DNA from: Candidatus Omnitrophota bacterium
Lineage (GTDB): Bacteria > Omnitrophota > Koll11 > Duberdicusellales > 4484-171
Direction of reading: 5' to 3'
Assembly (NCBI GenBank): GCA_030692055.1
Contig: JAUYCY010000099.1
Span: 1 to 49,506 of the forward strand
Length of the DNA stretch: 49,506 nt
The translations under genes were made by a program, and so were the position numbers. Shown here one piece after another: positions 30,718-38,302 of the stretch. Below the pieces are notes generated by a model, which searched no databases, was not told the origin of the DNA, and worked only from the letters and a program-made list of their open reading frames with translations. Each line of letters opens with the position of its first letter. Position 1 is the first letter of the stretch.

Positions 30718-33351
30718 TTAATGCAAAGCTATCGTTATGGTAATTTCTTTTTTATTTATTCTTTTGATAATTTCTTTTTTTACAAGATAAGCATTATTTT
30801 GTTTAGTAATTTCTTTACTTTCTATATGGAGCTTTTTTATCTGGTAAGGAGTGCTTTTATTGGTTTCTTTTACAAAATAAAGCTTTATCAACTTGTTTTG
30901 GTAATTGAATTTTATCTCTATGGTTTGTTTAAAAAAGTTATGCGCCAGTAGTTTAGGTTCAATATAAAGATTTCCTAAGATGAATTTTATTCCCAAGATT
31001 TGTTCTAACAAGGTATAAGTGTACCAACTCGCTGAGCCAGTAAGGTAAAGATAAAGACCTCGGCCTTCGTTATTAAAATATTCAGGTATTCCAGGGTATA
31101 TTTTTGCGCACGAATCAGTTGCCATCTTGTATATAGAATTCATCGCCTCAAAACCCTCTTTTATAAAACCTCTTTTATATAAAGAATAAGCAAGCATTAC
31201 TACCATATGGTTAAAAAAAGCGCCGTTTTCTTTATCGCCATAAGAGAATCCAAAAGCCCTTCCTAATTCTAAATATATAGAGCCAAAATCTGTATTTAGA
31301 CGAAACCCGCCAAACCGTTTATCTTTTAAATATTTACTTATAGATAGCCATATTTTTTTAATTTGCGTATCCGTTGCTACATCGCTCATTATGGCAAATA
31401 CTTGTGAGGGAAGAAGCATCTTTATTCTTCCTTCTGTTTTTCCCTCAACGCGCCTAGTCATATTATCGTAATAACCATTGAAGAAACCCTGCTTAAGCCA
31501 CTCTTTTTTGCTTAGCCATGCGGATAGATGCGTAGATTTTTCTTTTAGATCAAAGATTAAATCATCAATTTCAACCTTTACTTTTTCACCACCTATGTTT
31601 TTCGTTTTTTCAAAGTATTCCTGCAATCTTTTTTGTTTTTCTCTAAAGTTGTCATAATTAAGAGGCTCGTTTAACTTATCTAAAAGAATAGTTAATTCTT
31701 TTAGAAGAAATATATTTTTATTGCGCTTTTTAAGTGCTTCTAAGAAAAAGCATAGATCTTTCAGGTTATACGCGTACATAAAACTGAAAGTTACGCTTTC
31801 TCCTTTATCCGAGGCCATATCTAGGCCGTCATTCCAGTCGGCATTTTCAAGTTTGATTATATTGTGGTTCCCTACATTAAAGAACTGAATAAGATTTTGT
31901 ATGAGGACATGTTCAAGGATGCTGCCTTTGTAGATATTATTATTTTTTGTATGTAAAAAATAATCACTTTGGAAAAATTCTTTATCGGTTTCTTTTGCGC
32001 GTTTAACTTGATGATCTTTAAAGTATACAATTTCTTTTAAAAGTATTTCCAAATCTGCGCTTTTATGTATATATGCCCGTAGCGCCAGATATGGCCATAC
32101 TCCATGGTCCATCCAGACGCGGCTTATTTTATTTCTGTCGGCTATAAAATTACCATCTTTGGCGATTATCGTGGCGTTAGAGCCGTCCATCCTTACACCT
32201 GCAAAGCTTTTTAAAATCAATTCTTTTGCTTTGTTCGGTTCTGTAGTCAGCAGGGTAAGCGCATCCTGCCATAGGTCTCTCCAGCCCCGCCCGCCTTTTC
32301 CGTAGTCAAAATGAGGTAGGAATGAACAACCAAAGAGTTTACGTAGCGTTGGTTGAAGCCTCACCCAAAGAAGCCAGTTATTAAAATCTCTATTTTTAAA
32401 ATCAAAATCTAAGCCTGAAAGATAATCCAACCAATATTTTTTAGTTTCCTCAAAGCTTTTTTTGACTTTTTTTAGAGAATTTAATTTATAAAAGGTATTT
32501 TTTATTTTTTGTTTGTTATCGTCGATGCCTAAAATGAGTAAATAATGTGTTTCTTCAAAAGGTTTTAATTTCTTGTCAGCAAACCTAAATGCTGCACAGG
32601 ATTCTTTTCCGTCAAATTCAGGCACTTTCTTGGTGGCGGGTTTTTTATTTTTCATAATTGCATCCGGTGATATTAAATCGCCTTCGCCACAAAAATAATC
32701 GAGCGTGGGAAATTGCCCTACCGGAGGTTTTGTTTTGTTTTCATAACCCAGCACAAAATATATCATTTTGTTTTCTTTATGGCCTTGTTCGTCAAAAACC
32801 ATTGTCGGCTTAAGAAGTATTCCATATTTGTTTAAATCAATATGATTGAGTAATGAGCTGACGTGGCGGTGATCTCTTAAGTTCTTTTCTGCTCTTGCGT
32901 ATAAAGGCATCAAGGAGGTAGGAGTGATTTTTATTTCCTTATTGCTTTTATTTTTAACTTTTATCCACATTATTTCAACCGAAAGGTTGTAGGGAATAAA
33001 GTTTATTATTTCGATATCTAGTAAACCGGCGTTTTTTATTACTTTTTGGTAGAGAAAACCGCACTCTAGGCTGTCGTTATAAGGATAAGAAAGTCTTGTA
33101 GTTTCCTTATCTACTTTAATAAAAAAGTCTCGGCGGCAAAGAAGATTGCTTCTTATGTCTTCAATGCTTGCGGGAACAGTAAGGAAGTGGTCGCTGTCTT
33201 TTTTTATGTCACCAGCTAAATTTGGGCTGATAGAGCTTAAAAGAGAGCCATCTTTATTTGTAAGAGGAAAATAAAGGCTATACTTCTGGGAATTTTCTAC
33301 AGTGAACGTGCCTTTGTCGTCGATAAACTTGTAAATCATTTTATTTTCCAT
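30718..33351 (-). CDS. GH94-like glycoside phosphorylase
   Basis: About 877 residues. The N-terminal beta-sandwich starts YKFIDDKGTFTVENSQKYSLYFPLTNKDGSLLSSISP. The (alpha/alpha)6 catalytic part has GGRGWRDLWQDALTLL (about 370) and the acid site ADWNDGLDM (about 517), as in the GH94 superfamily (GH94/149/161). It would phosphorolyse a beta-linked glucan disaccharide or oligosaccharide to sugar-1-phosphate; linkage is not predictable. No signal peptide, so it is cytosolic. An ATG at 33390 would prepend 13 residues read from repeat DNA; ATG 33351 or 33339 is preferred. Confidence 0.82.
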   Translation of the reverse strand: MENKMIYKFIDDKGTFTVENSQKYSLYFPLTNKDGSLLSSISPNLAGDIKKDSDHFLTVPASIEDIRSNLLCRRDFFIKVDKETTRLSYPYNDSLECGFLYQKVIKNAGLLDIEIINFIPYNLSVEIMWIKVKNKSNKEIKITPTSLMPLYARAEKNLRDHRHVSSLLNHIDLNKYGILLKPTMVFDEQGHKENKMIYFVLGYENKTKPPVGQFPTLDYFCGEGDLISPDAIMKNKKPATKKVPEFDGKESCAAFRFADKKLKPFEETHYLLILGIDDNKQKIKNTFYKLNSLKKVKKSFEETKKYWLDYLSGLDFDFKNRDFNNWLLWVRLQPTLRKLFGCSFLPHFDYGKGGRGWRDLWQDALTLLTTEPNKAKELILKSFAGVRMDGSNATIIAKDGNFIADRNKISRVWMDHGVWPYLALRAYIHKSADLEILLKEIVYFKDHQVKRAKETDKEFFQSDYFLHTKNNNIYKGSILEHVLIQNLIQFFNVGNHNIIKLENADWNDGLDMASDKGESVTFSFMYAYNLKDLCFFLEALKKRNKNIFLLKELTILLDKLNEPLNYDNFREKQKRLQEYFEKTKNIGGEKVKVEIDDLIFDLKEKSTHLSAWLSKKEWLKQGFFNGYYDNMTRRVEGKTEGRIKMLLPSQVFAIMSDVATDTQIKKIWLSISKYLKDKRFGGFRLNTDFGSIYLELGRAFGFSYGDKENGAFFNHMVVMLAYSLYKRGFIKEGFEAMNSIYKMATDSCAKIYPGIPEYFNNEGRGLYLYLTGSASWYTYTLLEQILGIKFILGNLYIEPKLLAHNFFKQTIEIKFNYQNKLIKLYFVKETNKSTPYQIKKLHIESKEITKQNNAYLVKKEIIKRINKKEITITIALH

Positions 33352-33367
33352 ATTAATAAATAAATAC

Positions 33368-33526
33368 AGATTACACGCCTGCCTGCCCAACAGGGCGTCC
33401 TGCTGGACTGCCGTGTAGCCTGCCTATCGGTAGACAGGGCAGGGATTTTAGTAATGATTACGCAGATTATTTAATCGGTGTAATCCCTGCCTTGCCGGCA
33501 GGCAGGTATGTTCAATCTGTGTAATC
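33368..33526. repeat. GATTACAC/GTGTAATC composite palindrome
   Basis: AGATTACAC at 33368 faces GTGTAATC ending 33526. Inside are GCCTGCCTGCCC- and CCTGCCTATCGGTAGACAGG-type hairpins, GATTACGCAGATT and a near-perfect copy of the dispersed palindrome (about 33486-33507). It separates ispH from the phosphorylase gene. Confidence 0.75.
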
Positions 33527-33539
33527 ACTATAATATAAA

Positions 33540-34367
33540 TCATTTGAGTTTATTAGAGATATTTTCTAAAGCTTGCGGCGGAGTAGAGGCGCCGCCGATG
33601 ATTCCTATAGATGAGTATTTAGATAATTTCCTTTTATTTATTTTATCCGAAGCTATCCAAAACGTATGTTTATTTATATTTTTAGCAACTTGATACAGCC
33701 TTTTCGTATTGGCGCTATTTTTAGAGCCTACAATTATAACGGCACCGCAAGTATGTGCCAATTTTTCTATTTCTTTTTGGCGTAGCCGCGTTGGCTGACA
33801 TATTGTGTTTATGAATAACATCTCTTCTGCAAATTTTACCAATTCCGCAATAACTTCAGAAACATTATTGATATTTTGTGTAGATTGGCACACTATGCCC
33901 ACTTTTTTTCCTATTTTGCCTCTTAATCTTCGAATATCTTTTTTATTTTCTAAAACTAAACCTTCCTTTACATTACCTAATATTCCGACAGTTTCTTCAT
34001 GGCTTCTATCGCCAACGATAATTACTTGGTATCCTTTATCTTCAATTTCTTTTGCTTTTTTGTGTATATCTTTTACCATGGGGCAAGTGCTGTCTACTAT
34101 TTTTAGTTTTTTAAACTCTGCCTGCTTGTATGTTTTTGAAGGCTCTCCGTGTGCTTTGATGATGAGGGTAGTATTTATCGGTATATCGGTGATAGAATTT
34201 ATTCTTTTTATGCCTTTTCCCGCCATTTCTTTACAAACCGTTTCATTGTGGACAAGGTTGCCTTTTATATAAACATTTTCATAGCTATTTACTGTTTCTT
34301 TGGCTATCTGTATTGCCCTTTTCACCCCGAAACAGAATCCGCAGTGCTGAGCCATATGTATTTTCAT
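33540..34367 (-). CDS. ispH: 4-hydroxy-3-methylbut-2-enyl diphosphate reductase IspH
   Basis: 275 residues. Three iron-sulfur cysteines: C12 (HCGFCFGVKRAI), C95 (DSTCPMV) and C190 (NTICQPTRLRQ). Substrate histidines are H40 (HNET) and H73 (AHGEP), with SHEETVG and the C-terminal GIIGGASTPPQALE. It makes IPP and DMAPP in the last MEP-pathway step. There is an additional nearby cysteine at C9. No other MEP genes are in the window. Confidence 0.96.
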   Translation of the reverse strand: MKIHMAQHCGFCFGVKRAIQIAKETVNSYENVYIKGNLVHNETVCKEMAGKGIKRINSITDIPINTTLIIKAHGEPSKTYKQAEFKKLKIVDSTCPMVKDIHKKAKEIEDKGYQVIIVGDRSHEETVGILGNVKEGLVLENKKDIRRLRGKIGKKVGIVCQSTQNINNVSEVIAELVKFAEEMLFINTICQPTRLRQKEIEKLAHTCGAVIIVGSKNSANTKRLYQVAKNINKHTFWIASDKINKRKLSKYSSIGIIGGASTPPQALENISNKLK

Positions 34368-34424
34368 AGGAATATATTCTACAATAAAATCCTCATTTGG
34401 CTATTATTTTTTCAAAAGAAGCCC

Positions 34425-34641
34425 AGACTTACGGCAGCGTAATCGCGAACGTAAGTCTGTTGGCTGAATTTGACCCCACACCCAGTTTTGAAACAACACT
34501 TTGTGATAAAGATAAAGGATGAATTTTCACTTCACGCCTACATCTTTTATTCCACACCATTTACAAAACTGGGTGTGGGGTAAATTCGCAGACGCCCTTA
34601 CGGGCTACGACTTATGGGGCGATAGCGACATAAGTCGTCTG
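34425..34641. repeat. Palindromic element X with flanking hairpins
   Basis: The core at 34466-34587 has near-perfect 25-bp terminal inverted repeats beginning GAATTTGACCCCACACCC and ending GGGTGTGGGGTAAATTC. It is bracketed by two related hairpins: AGACTTACG/CGTAAGTCT (34425-34458) and ACGACTTATG/CATAAGTCGT (34607-34638). It is similar to element Y at 38120-38222 on the reverse strand. No transposase is encoded. Confidence 0.8.
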
Positions 34642-34645
34642 CTCA

Positions 34646-34673
34646 TTGAATTTTTTTAAACAGCTGTTATAAT
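34646..34673 (+). promoter_or_regulatory. Promoter of the thioredoxin-CcdA gene
   Basis: TTGAAT (34646-34651), 16-bp spacer, TATAAT (34668-34673). The predicted start at about 34680 is 0-3 bases before the start codon, so the message is leaderless. Confidence 0.72.
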
Positions 34674-34682
34674 TTAAGGGTG

Positions 34683-35813
34683 ATGAAAAAAGCCATTTTC
34701 TTTTTTTTGCTACTGGCTGCGCCGCTTTCAACCTATTGTGTAGATAAACCTGCCATAACCTTATTTCATTCAGATCGTTGTAAGAAATGCCTTAAATTAA
34801 AAGAAGAGTTTCTGCCTGCCGTAAAAGAAAAATATAAGGATAAAGTAGAATGGAAAGATCTAAATATAGACAATAATCAAAAGAATTTAATTTTGCTGCT
34901 GTCTCTTAGCGCAAAGTTAAGAAATAAAACCGCTTTTGTTCCGGCTGTTTGGGCCGGCGATAGCCTACTTGTGGGGGTAGAAGAGATAGAAAAAGGAATA
35001 GGTAAAGCCATAGAAGATGTTTTGAGAAAGAAATCTTCGCTTTTTGATTTTTCCAAAATAGACTTACTCAGCGTGTTTAAAAAAATTTCTGTATTCACTG
35101 TAATAGGAGCAGGGTTAATTGATGGAATTAATCCATGCGCTTTTGCCGTCATCATATTTTTCGTTTCTTTTTTAGCGGTTTACGGCTATAGAAAAAGAGA
35201 AATTATTTGGGTTGGTTCTTCGTATTGCCTGGCGGTATTTATTACTTATTTACTTCTTGGGTTAGGTTTTTTTAAGTTTCTTTACTCCTTATCTAATTTC
35301 TACCTTCTTATAAAAGTTTTCTATTACTTTATCGCGGCTTTTTGTTTTTGTCTTTCAGGTTTAGCCCTATACGACTATTTTAAGTTTAAAAAGACCGGCG
35401 GGACAGAAGAGCTAGTTTTGCAATTACCGAAATTTTTAAAAAAGAGGATAAATATTGTTATAGGCTCACGTTTAAGAGAAAAAAAAGACGAAGCTATTAT
35501 AAACTTGGTTATTAGTTCCTTTGTGGTTGGTTTTCTTGTATCGTTACTTGAGGCAGCCTGCACTGGGCAGGTTTATATACCTACAATAGTTTTTATACTC
35601 AAGAATACAAATTTAAGGTTAAAGGCAATAAGCTACCTTTTGCTTTATAATTTAATGTTTGTTCTTCCTTTGATTATTATTTTTATTCTTTCTTTGTTAG
35701 GTTTTAGCTCCCAAAAGTTTAATAACTTTTTAAAAGAAAATATGGCTAGGATAAAATTTTTAATGTTTTTGCTTTTTCTTTTATTAGGGCTGGTAATAAT
35801 ATGGCTAAGTTAG
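34683..35813 (+). CDS. Thioredoxin domain fused to CcdA/DsbD-like membrane domain
   Basis: 376 residues. A signal peptide or anchor is followed by a thioredoxin-like domain with CKKC (C33-C36, about 22-105). Then come about seven membrane helices with the paired redox cysteines of the CcdA family: GINPCAFAV and EAACTGQVYIPTIV. It would carry electrons across the inner membrane to periplasmic thiols. The order (thioredoxin first) differs from E. coli DsbD, where thioredoxin is last. ATG at 34683 is chosen; GTG at 34680 adds one residue. It overlaps the next gene by 13 bp. Confidence 0.87.
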   Translation: MKKAIFFFLLLAAPLSTYCVDKPAITLFHSDRCKKCLKLKEEFLPAVKEKYKDKVEWKDLNIDNNQKNLILLLSLSAKLRNKTAFVPAVWAGDSLLVGVEEIEKGIGKAIEDVLRKKSSLFDFSKIDLLSVFKKISVFTVIGAGLIDGINPCAFAVIIFFVSFLAVYGYRKREIIWVGSSYCLAVFITYLLLGLGFFKFLYSLSNFYLLIKVFYYFIAAFCFCLSGLALYDYFKFKKTGGTEELVLQLPKFLKKRINIVIGSRLREKKDEAIINLVISSFVVGFLVSLLEAACTGQVYIPTIVFILKNTNLRLKAISYLLLYNLMFVLPLIIIFILSLLGFSSQKFNNFLKENMARIKFLMFLLFLLLGLVIIWLS

Positions 35814-36139
35814 TTTTGATTTTTTTTCTTTTAGCTTCTCTTTGGGCTTACGCCGATGATAATAATAGATTGCTCGAGTATAATTTAGGAGAAATTTCCG
35901 TTAAGAAGGTAGCAATCCAGAAATACGAGTTTAAAGAAGAAATTAAAAGCGCCATAAGTTTATGTGAATGCATGAAGGTAAATGTGTATAAAAAAGAAGC
36001 GCCCAAGGCAGAACCTTTATATATTGTAAATATAGAGTTTGACCCTAAGGATTACGAGGGGCAAGTCACCCAAGATATCATGCTTTTGGATAAAAACGAT
36101 AACCTCATCACCTTAAGAATAAAAGCGTTCGTTCGATAG
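35801..36139 (+). CDS. Exported DUF1573-like protein
   Basis: 112 residues with a signal peptide cut after WAYA. The mature part has LGEISVKKVAI...SLCECMKVNVY...YIVNIEFDPKDYEGQVTQDIMLLDKNDNLITLRIKAFV. That resembles the DUF1573 immunoglobulin-like fold (SCGCT, FDPxGxxG, then the last strands), with LCECM in place of SCGCT. The cysteine pair may be a substrate of the thioredoxin-CcdA protein encoded just upstream in the same operon. The family assignment is moderate. Confidence 0.65.
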   Translation: MAKLVLIFFLLASLWAYADDNNRLLEYNLGEISVKKVAIQKYEFKEEIKSAISLCECMKVNVYKKEAPKAEPLYIVNIEFDPKDYEGQVTQDIMLLDKNDNLITLRIKAFVR

Positions 36140-36162
36140 GCGTCTTTTTAACATCAAATATC

Positions 36163-36197
36163 AAAATTAAAATTTTTGATTTTTGCATTTTAATTTT
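36163..36197. other. AT-rich inverted repeat before the radical SAM gene
   Basis: AAAATTAAAA (36163-36172) and TTTTAATTTT (36188-36197), loop 15 bases, ending 9 bp before the ATG at 36207. It may be a terminator for the preceding operon or a translational control hairpin. Confidence 0.5.
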
Positions 36198-36206
36198 TAC
36201 ATTAAT

Positions 36207-37490
36207 ATGCGACTTCCTTTTTTAATTTTTTCTGACAAAAGCGGAAAAATCTATAGCCATCCATTTTTAATGATGGCTGGTACAAGCCTAAATAATTTTA
36301 GCATACCCAAAGAAAACGAATTGCTTAAACTTCCTAGAGGCAGTAGCCTTTTTTATCTGCCACACAGAATTCCCATTGGTTTTAACCCTGATACCAAAAG
36401 TTTTGAACCTCTTTTTGAATTCAAAGGGAAAAAGGTCTTTAGCGTAGGAGCATTTTTGATTCCCGCTTATTTGAGGCTATATAATCCCGCATATTCAATA
36501 AAGCAGAAAACCACCCTGCCGCTTTGGGCATATAGCGCTTGCGGATTTTATAGAGGAAATTTCTACGTTGCTGGCCTAAGGGTTGATTCTAGAGTACGCC
36601 AGAGCCCGCGTTTCTACGACAATAGTTTGGTTAGGCATAAAGTAAAAGAATTTTCTAGGCTTTATCCTCAAAACAGGCTTTATGCGCATTTGGCAAACTG
36701 CGCGCTTAATTATAACTGCTTGGCAGCAAAAAATCTTTTTTTAGAAAGATGGGAAGCGCCGCTACCCACTTCGCGTTTTTGTAATGCGCGCTGTATCGGC
36801 TGTCTTTCGCATCAGGAATCGGATTGCCTTTCTTCTCATCAGCGTATTAATTTTAGGCCTACGCCAGAGGAGATTGTCCAAGTTATACTGCATCATTTTC
36901 AAAACGCTAAAGAGGCAATTACAAGTTTTGGCCAGGGCTGTGAAGGCGAACCTCTTTTAGAAGAAGGTGTTATTACGGAGGCGATATCTAAGGTAAGAGA
37001 AAAGACCGCGAGGGGAACCATAAATATGAATACCAATGCAAGCATTCCACAAAGAATAGAACTCTTATGCAAGGCTGGTATTGATTCTTTTCGGGTTAGC
37101 CTGAATAGCCCGCAAGAGAAGTTTTATAATCTTTATTTTAAGCCGCGCGGTTATAGGTTTGCCGACGTATTAAAATCTATAGCAATTGCTAAAAAACATA
37201 ATAAGTTTGTTTCCATAAACCTTTTTGTATTTCCGGGCTTTTCTGATTCACAAGAGGAAATAGGCGCATTAATTAAATTCATAAAAAATACCGGAATTGA
37301 CATGATTCAGTGGCGTAACTTAAATATTGATCCGGATTATTATCTTAGGATTCTGCCTTATAAAAAGTTAAAGCCGCAAGGAATCCTGCTGCTTTTAAAA
37401 ACCATAAAAAAGCAATTTCCATATTTAAAAATGGGCTATTTTAACCTGCCAAAAGAACAGTTTAAAAGCTTTAAAAATGTGATAGAATAA
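36207..37490 (+). CDS. Radical SAM protein of unassigned function
   Basis: 427 residues. The radical SAM motif CNARCIGC is unusually far in (about residue 195-203), after a large N-terminal domain (RLPFLIFSDKSGKIYSHPFLMMAG...LPRGSSLFYLPHRIPIGF). SFGQGCEGEPLLE is the GGE-like SAM motif, and INMNTNASIPQ and DSFRVSLNS fit the barrel. There is no C-terminal SPASM cysteine cluster. ATG 36207 is preferred to TTG 36183. The target is unknown. It is followed by a NIL-domain gene and a small protein. Confidence 0.83.
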   Translation: MRLPFLIFSDKSGKIYSHPFLMMAGTSLNNFSIPKENELLKLPRGSSLFYLPHRIPIGFNPDTKSFEPLFEFKGKKVFSVGAFLIPAYLRLYNPAYSIKQKTTLPLWAYSACGFYRGNFYVAGLRVDSRVRQSPRFYDNSLVRHKVKEFSRLYPQNRLYAHLANCALNYNCLAAKNLFLERWEAPLPTSRFCNARCIGCLSHQESDCLSSHQRINFRPTPEEIVQVILHHFQNAKEAITSFGQGCEGEPLLEEGVITEAISKVREKTARGTINMNTNASIPQRIELLCKAGIDSFRVSLNSPQEKFYNLYFKPRGYRFADVLKSIAIAKKHNKFVSINLFVFPGFSDSQEEIGALIKFIKNTGIDMIQWRNLNIDPDYYLRILPYKKLKPQGILLLLKTIKKQFPYLKMGYFNLPKEQFKSFKNVIE

Positions 37491-37493
37491 TTT

Positions 37494-37579
37494 AACGCAG
37501 ATACACGCAAAATACAACGCAGATATTCGCAAATGAATCTATCTGCGTGAATCCGCGTTTCTGCGCGTTAATCTGCGTT
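37494..37579. repeat. AACGCAGAT palindromic element
   Basis: AACGCAGAT (37494-37502) faces ATCTGCGTT (37571-37579). Internal words CGCAGATA and ATCTGCGTGAATCCGCG occur in both orientations. It lies 17 bp before the next start; that gene keeps its own Shine-Dalgarno. Confidence 0.78.
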
Positions 37580-37596
37580 ATAAGAAGGAGAAAAAT

Positions 37597-37818
37597 ATGG
37601 TTACGCAAAAAGTCGAACTCAATATTCCCGGAACGTTTAAAGGAGAACCTCTTTTTTATCACATTATTAAGAATTTTGATGTCATCCCGCGCATTCTAGA
37701 GGCATCTTTTTCTACAGAAATGGGTTGGGCAATTGTCGAGTTTGAGGGAAAAGAAAAAGAATTAAAGCGAATGTTTGAGTTTCTTAAGGAAAAAGGTGTT
37801 GAAATTACCCTCTATTAG
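37597..37818 (+). CDS. NIL-domain protein
   Basis: 73 residues forming one NIL (ACT-like, PF09383) domain: VTQKVELNIPGTFKGEPLFYHIIKNFDVIPRILEASFSTEMGWAIVEFEG. NIL domains occur in methionine transporters and in the ferredoxins of the homocysteine system, as at 47058-47462 here. Stand-alone versions may sense methionine-like ligands. It has a strong Shine-Dalgarno (AAGGAG) and overlaps the next frame by 23 bp. Confidence 0.85.
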   Translation: MVTQKVELNIPGTFKGEPLFYHIIKNFDVIPRILEASFSTEMGWAIVEFEGKEKELKRMFEFLKEKGVEITLY

Positions 37819-38137
37819 AGAAAAGATTCTCGCTATCATTGTTATTATTTTAACCTCGCCAAAAATTTCCGATAATGTCGGTTTGATTTCTTATGGTTTA
37901 AAAAATACTTCTTTTGATTATTTAGAAAAATACTTATCTTTACGCATTGATAAGAAAAAATTAGCACCTACCATGCGTTCACTGGAAAGAATGTTCTTGA
38001 GAACGTACCTTACAAGAAACGAAGTCGCATTACTAAAAAGCCTGATATTAAACCCAAATTTTTCTAATGAAAAATTTGCCCGGAGGGAAGCCCTTTCAAA
38101 AGAAAGGGCTGGGTTAACCCCGCCCCAATTTTATTGA
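37796..38137 (+). CDS. Unrecognised small protein with repeat-derived C-terminus
   Basis: About 113 residues from GTG 37796 (AAGGA 5 bp before it). The N-terminal part is hydrophobic (REKILAIIVIILTSPKI), then helical and basic (YLSLRIDKKKLAPTMRSLERMFLRTYLTR). From about residue 90 the sequence is read from nested palindromes. The final PPQFY and stop are coded by the left terminal repeat of element Y. I do not recognise the family. It could be a real gene truncated by the repeat, and co-transcription with the NIL gene is likely. Confidence 0.55.
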   Translation: MLKLPSIREKILAIIVIILTSPKISDNVGLISYGLKNTSFDYLEKYLSLRIDKKKLAPTMRSLERMFLRTYLTRNEVALLKSLILNPNFSNEKFARREALSKERAGLTPPQFY

Positions 38138-38263
38138 GTGGTGTGGCATTGAATGAAACCATTGATTTTATTGACTAAATCTATGGTTAAGCAGTAACCC
38201 CTTATTTATAAAATTGGGGCGGCCAGCCTTAATATCTATATTAAGGCAGGCAAAATTTGGGTT
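38051..38263. repeat. Nested palindromic element Y
   Basis: Outer arms AACCCAAATTTT (38051-38062) and AAAATTTGGGTT (38252-38263). Core 38120-38222 has perfect 15-bp ends CCGCCCCAATTTTAT/ATAAAATTGGGGCGG. Extra hairpins AGCCCTTTC/GAAAGGGCT (38089-38110) and CCTTAATA/TATTAAGG (38227-38246) sit between. The reverse complement of the core resembles element X (CCACACCA followed by AAAATTGGGG). Confidence 0.8.
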
Positions 38264-38302
38264 AAAAAATATAAATTAAGTTTAGTGGCTAAAAATTTTT
38301 AT

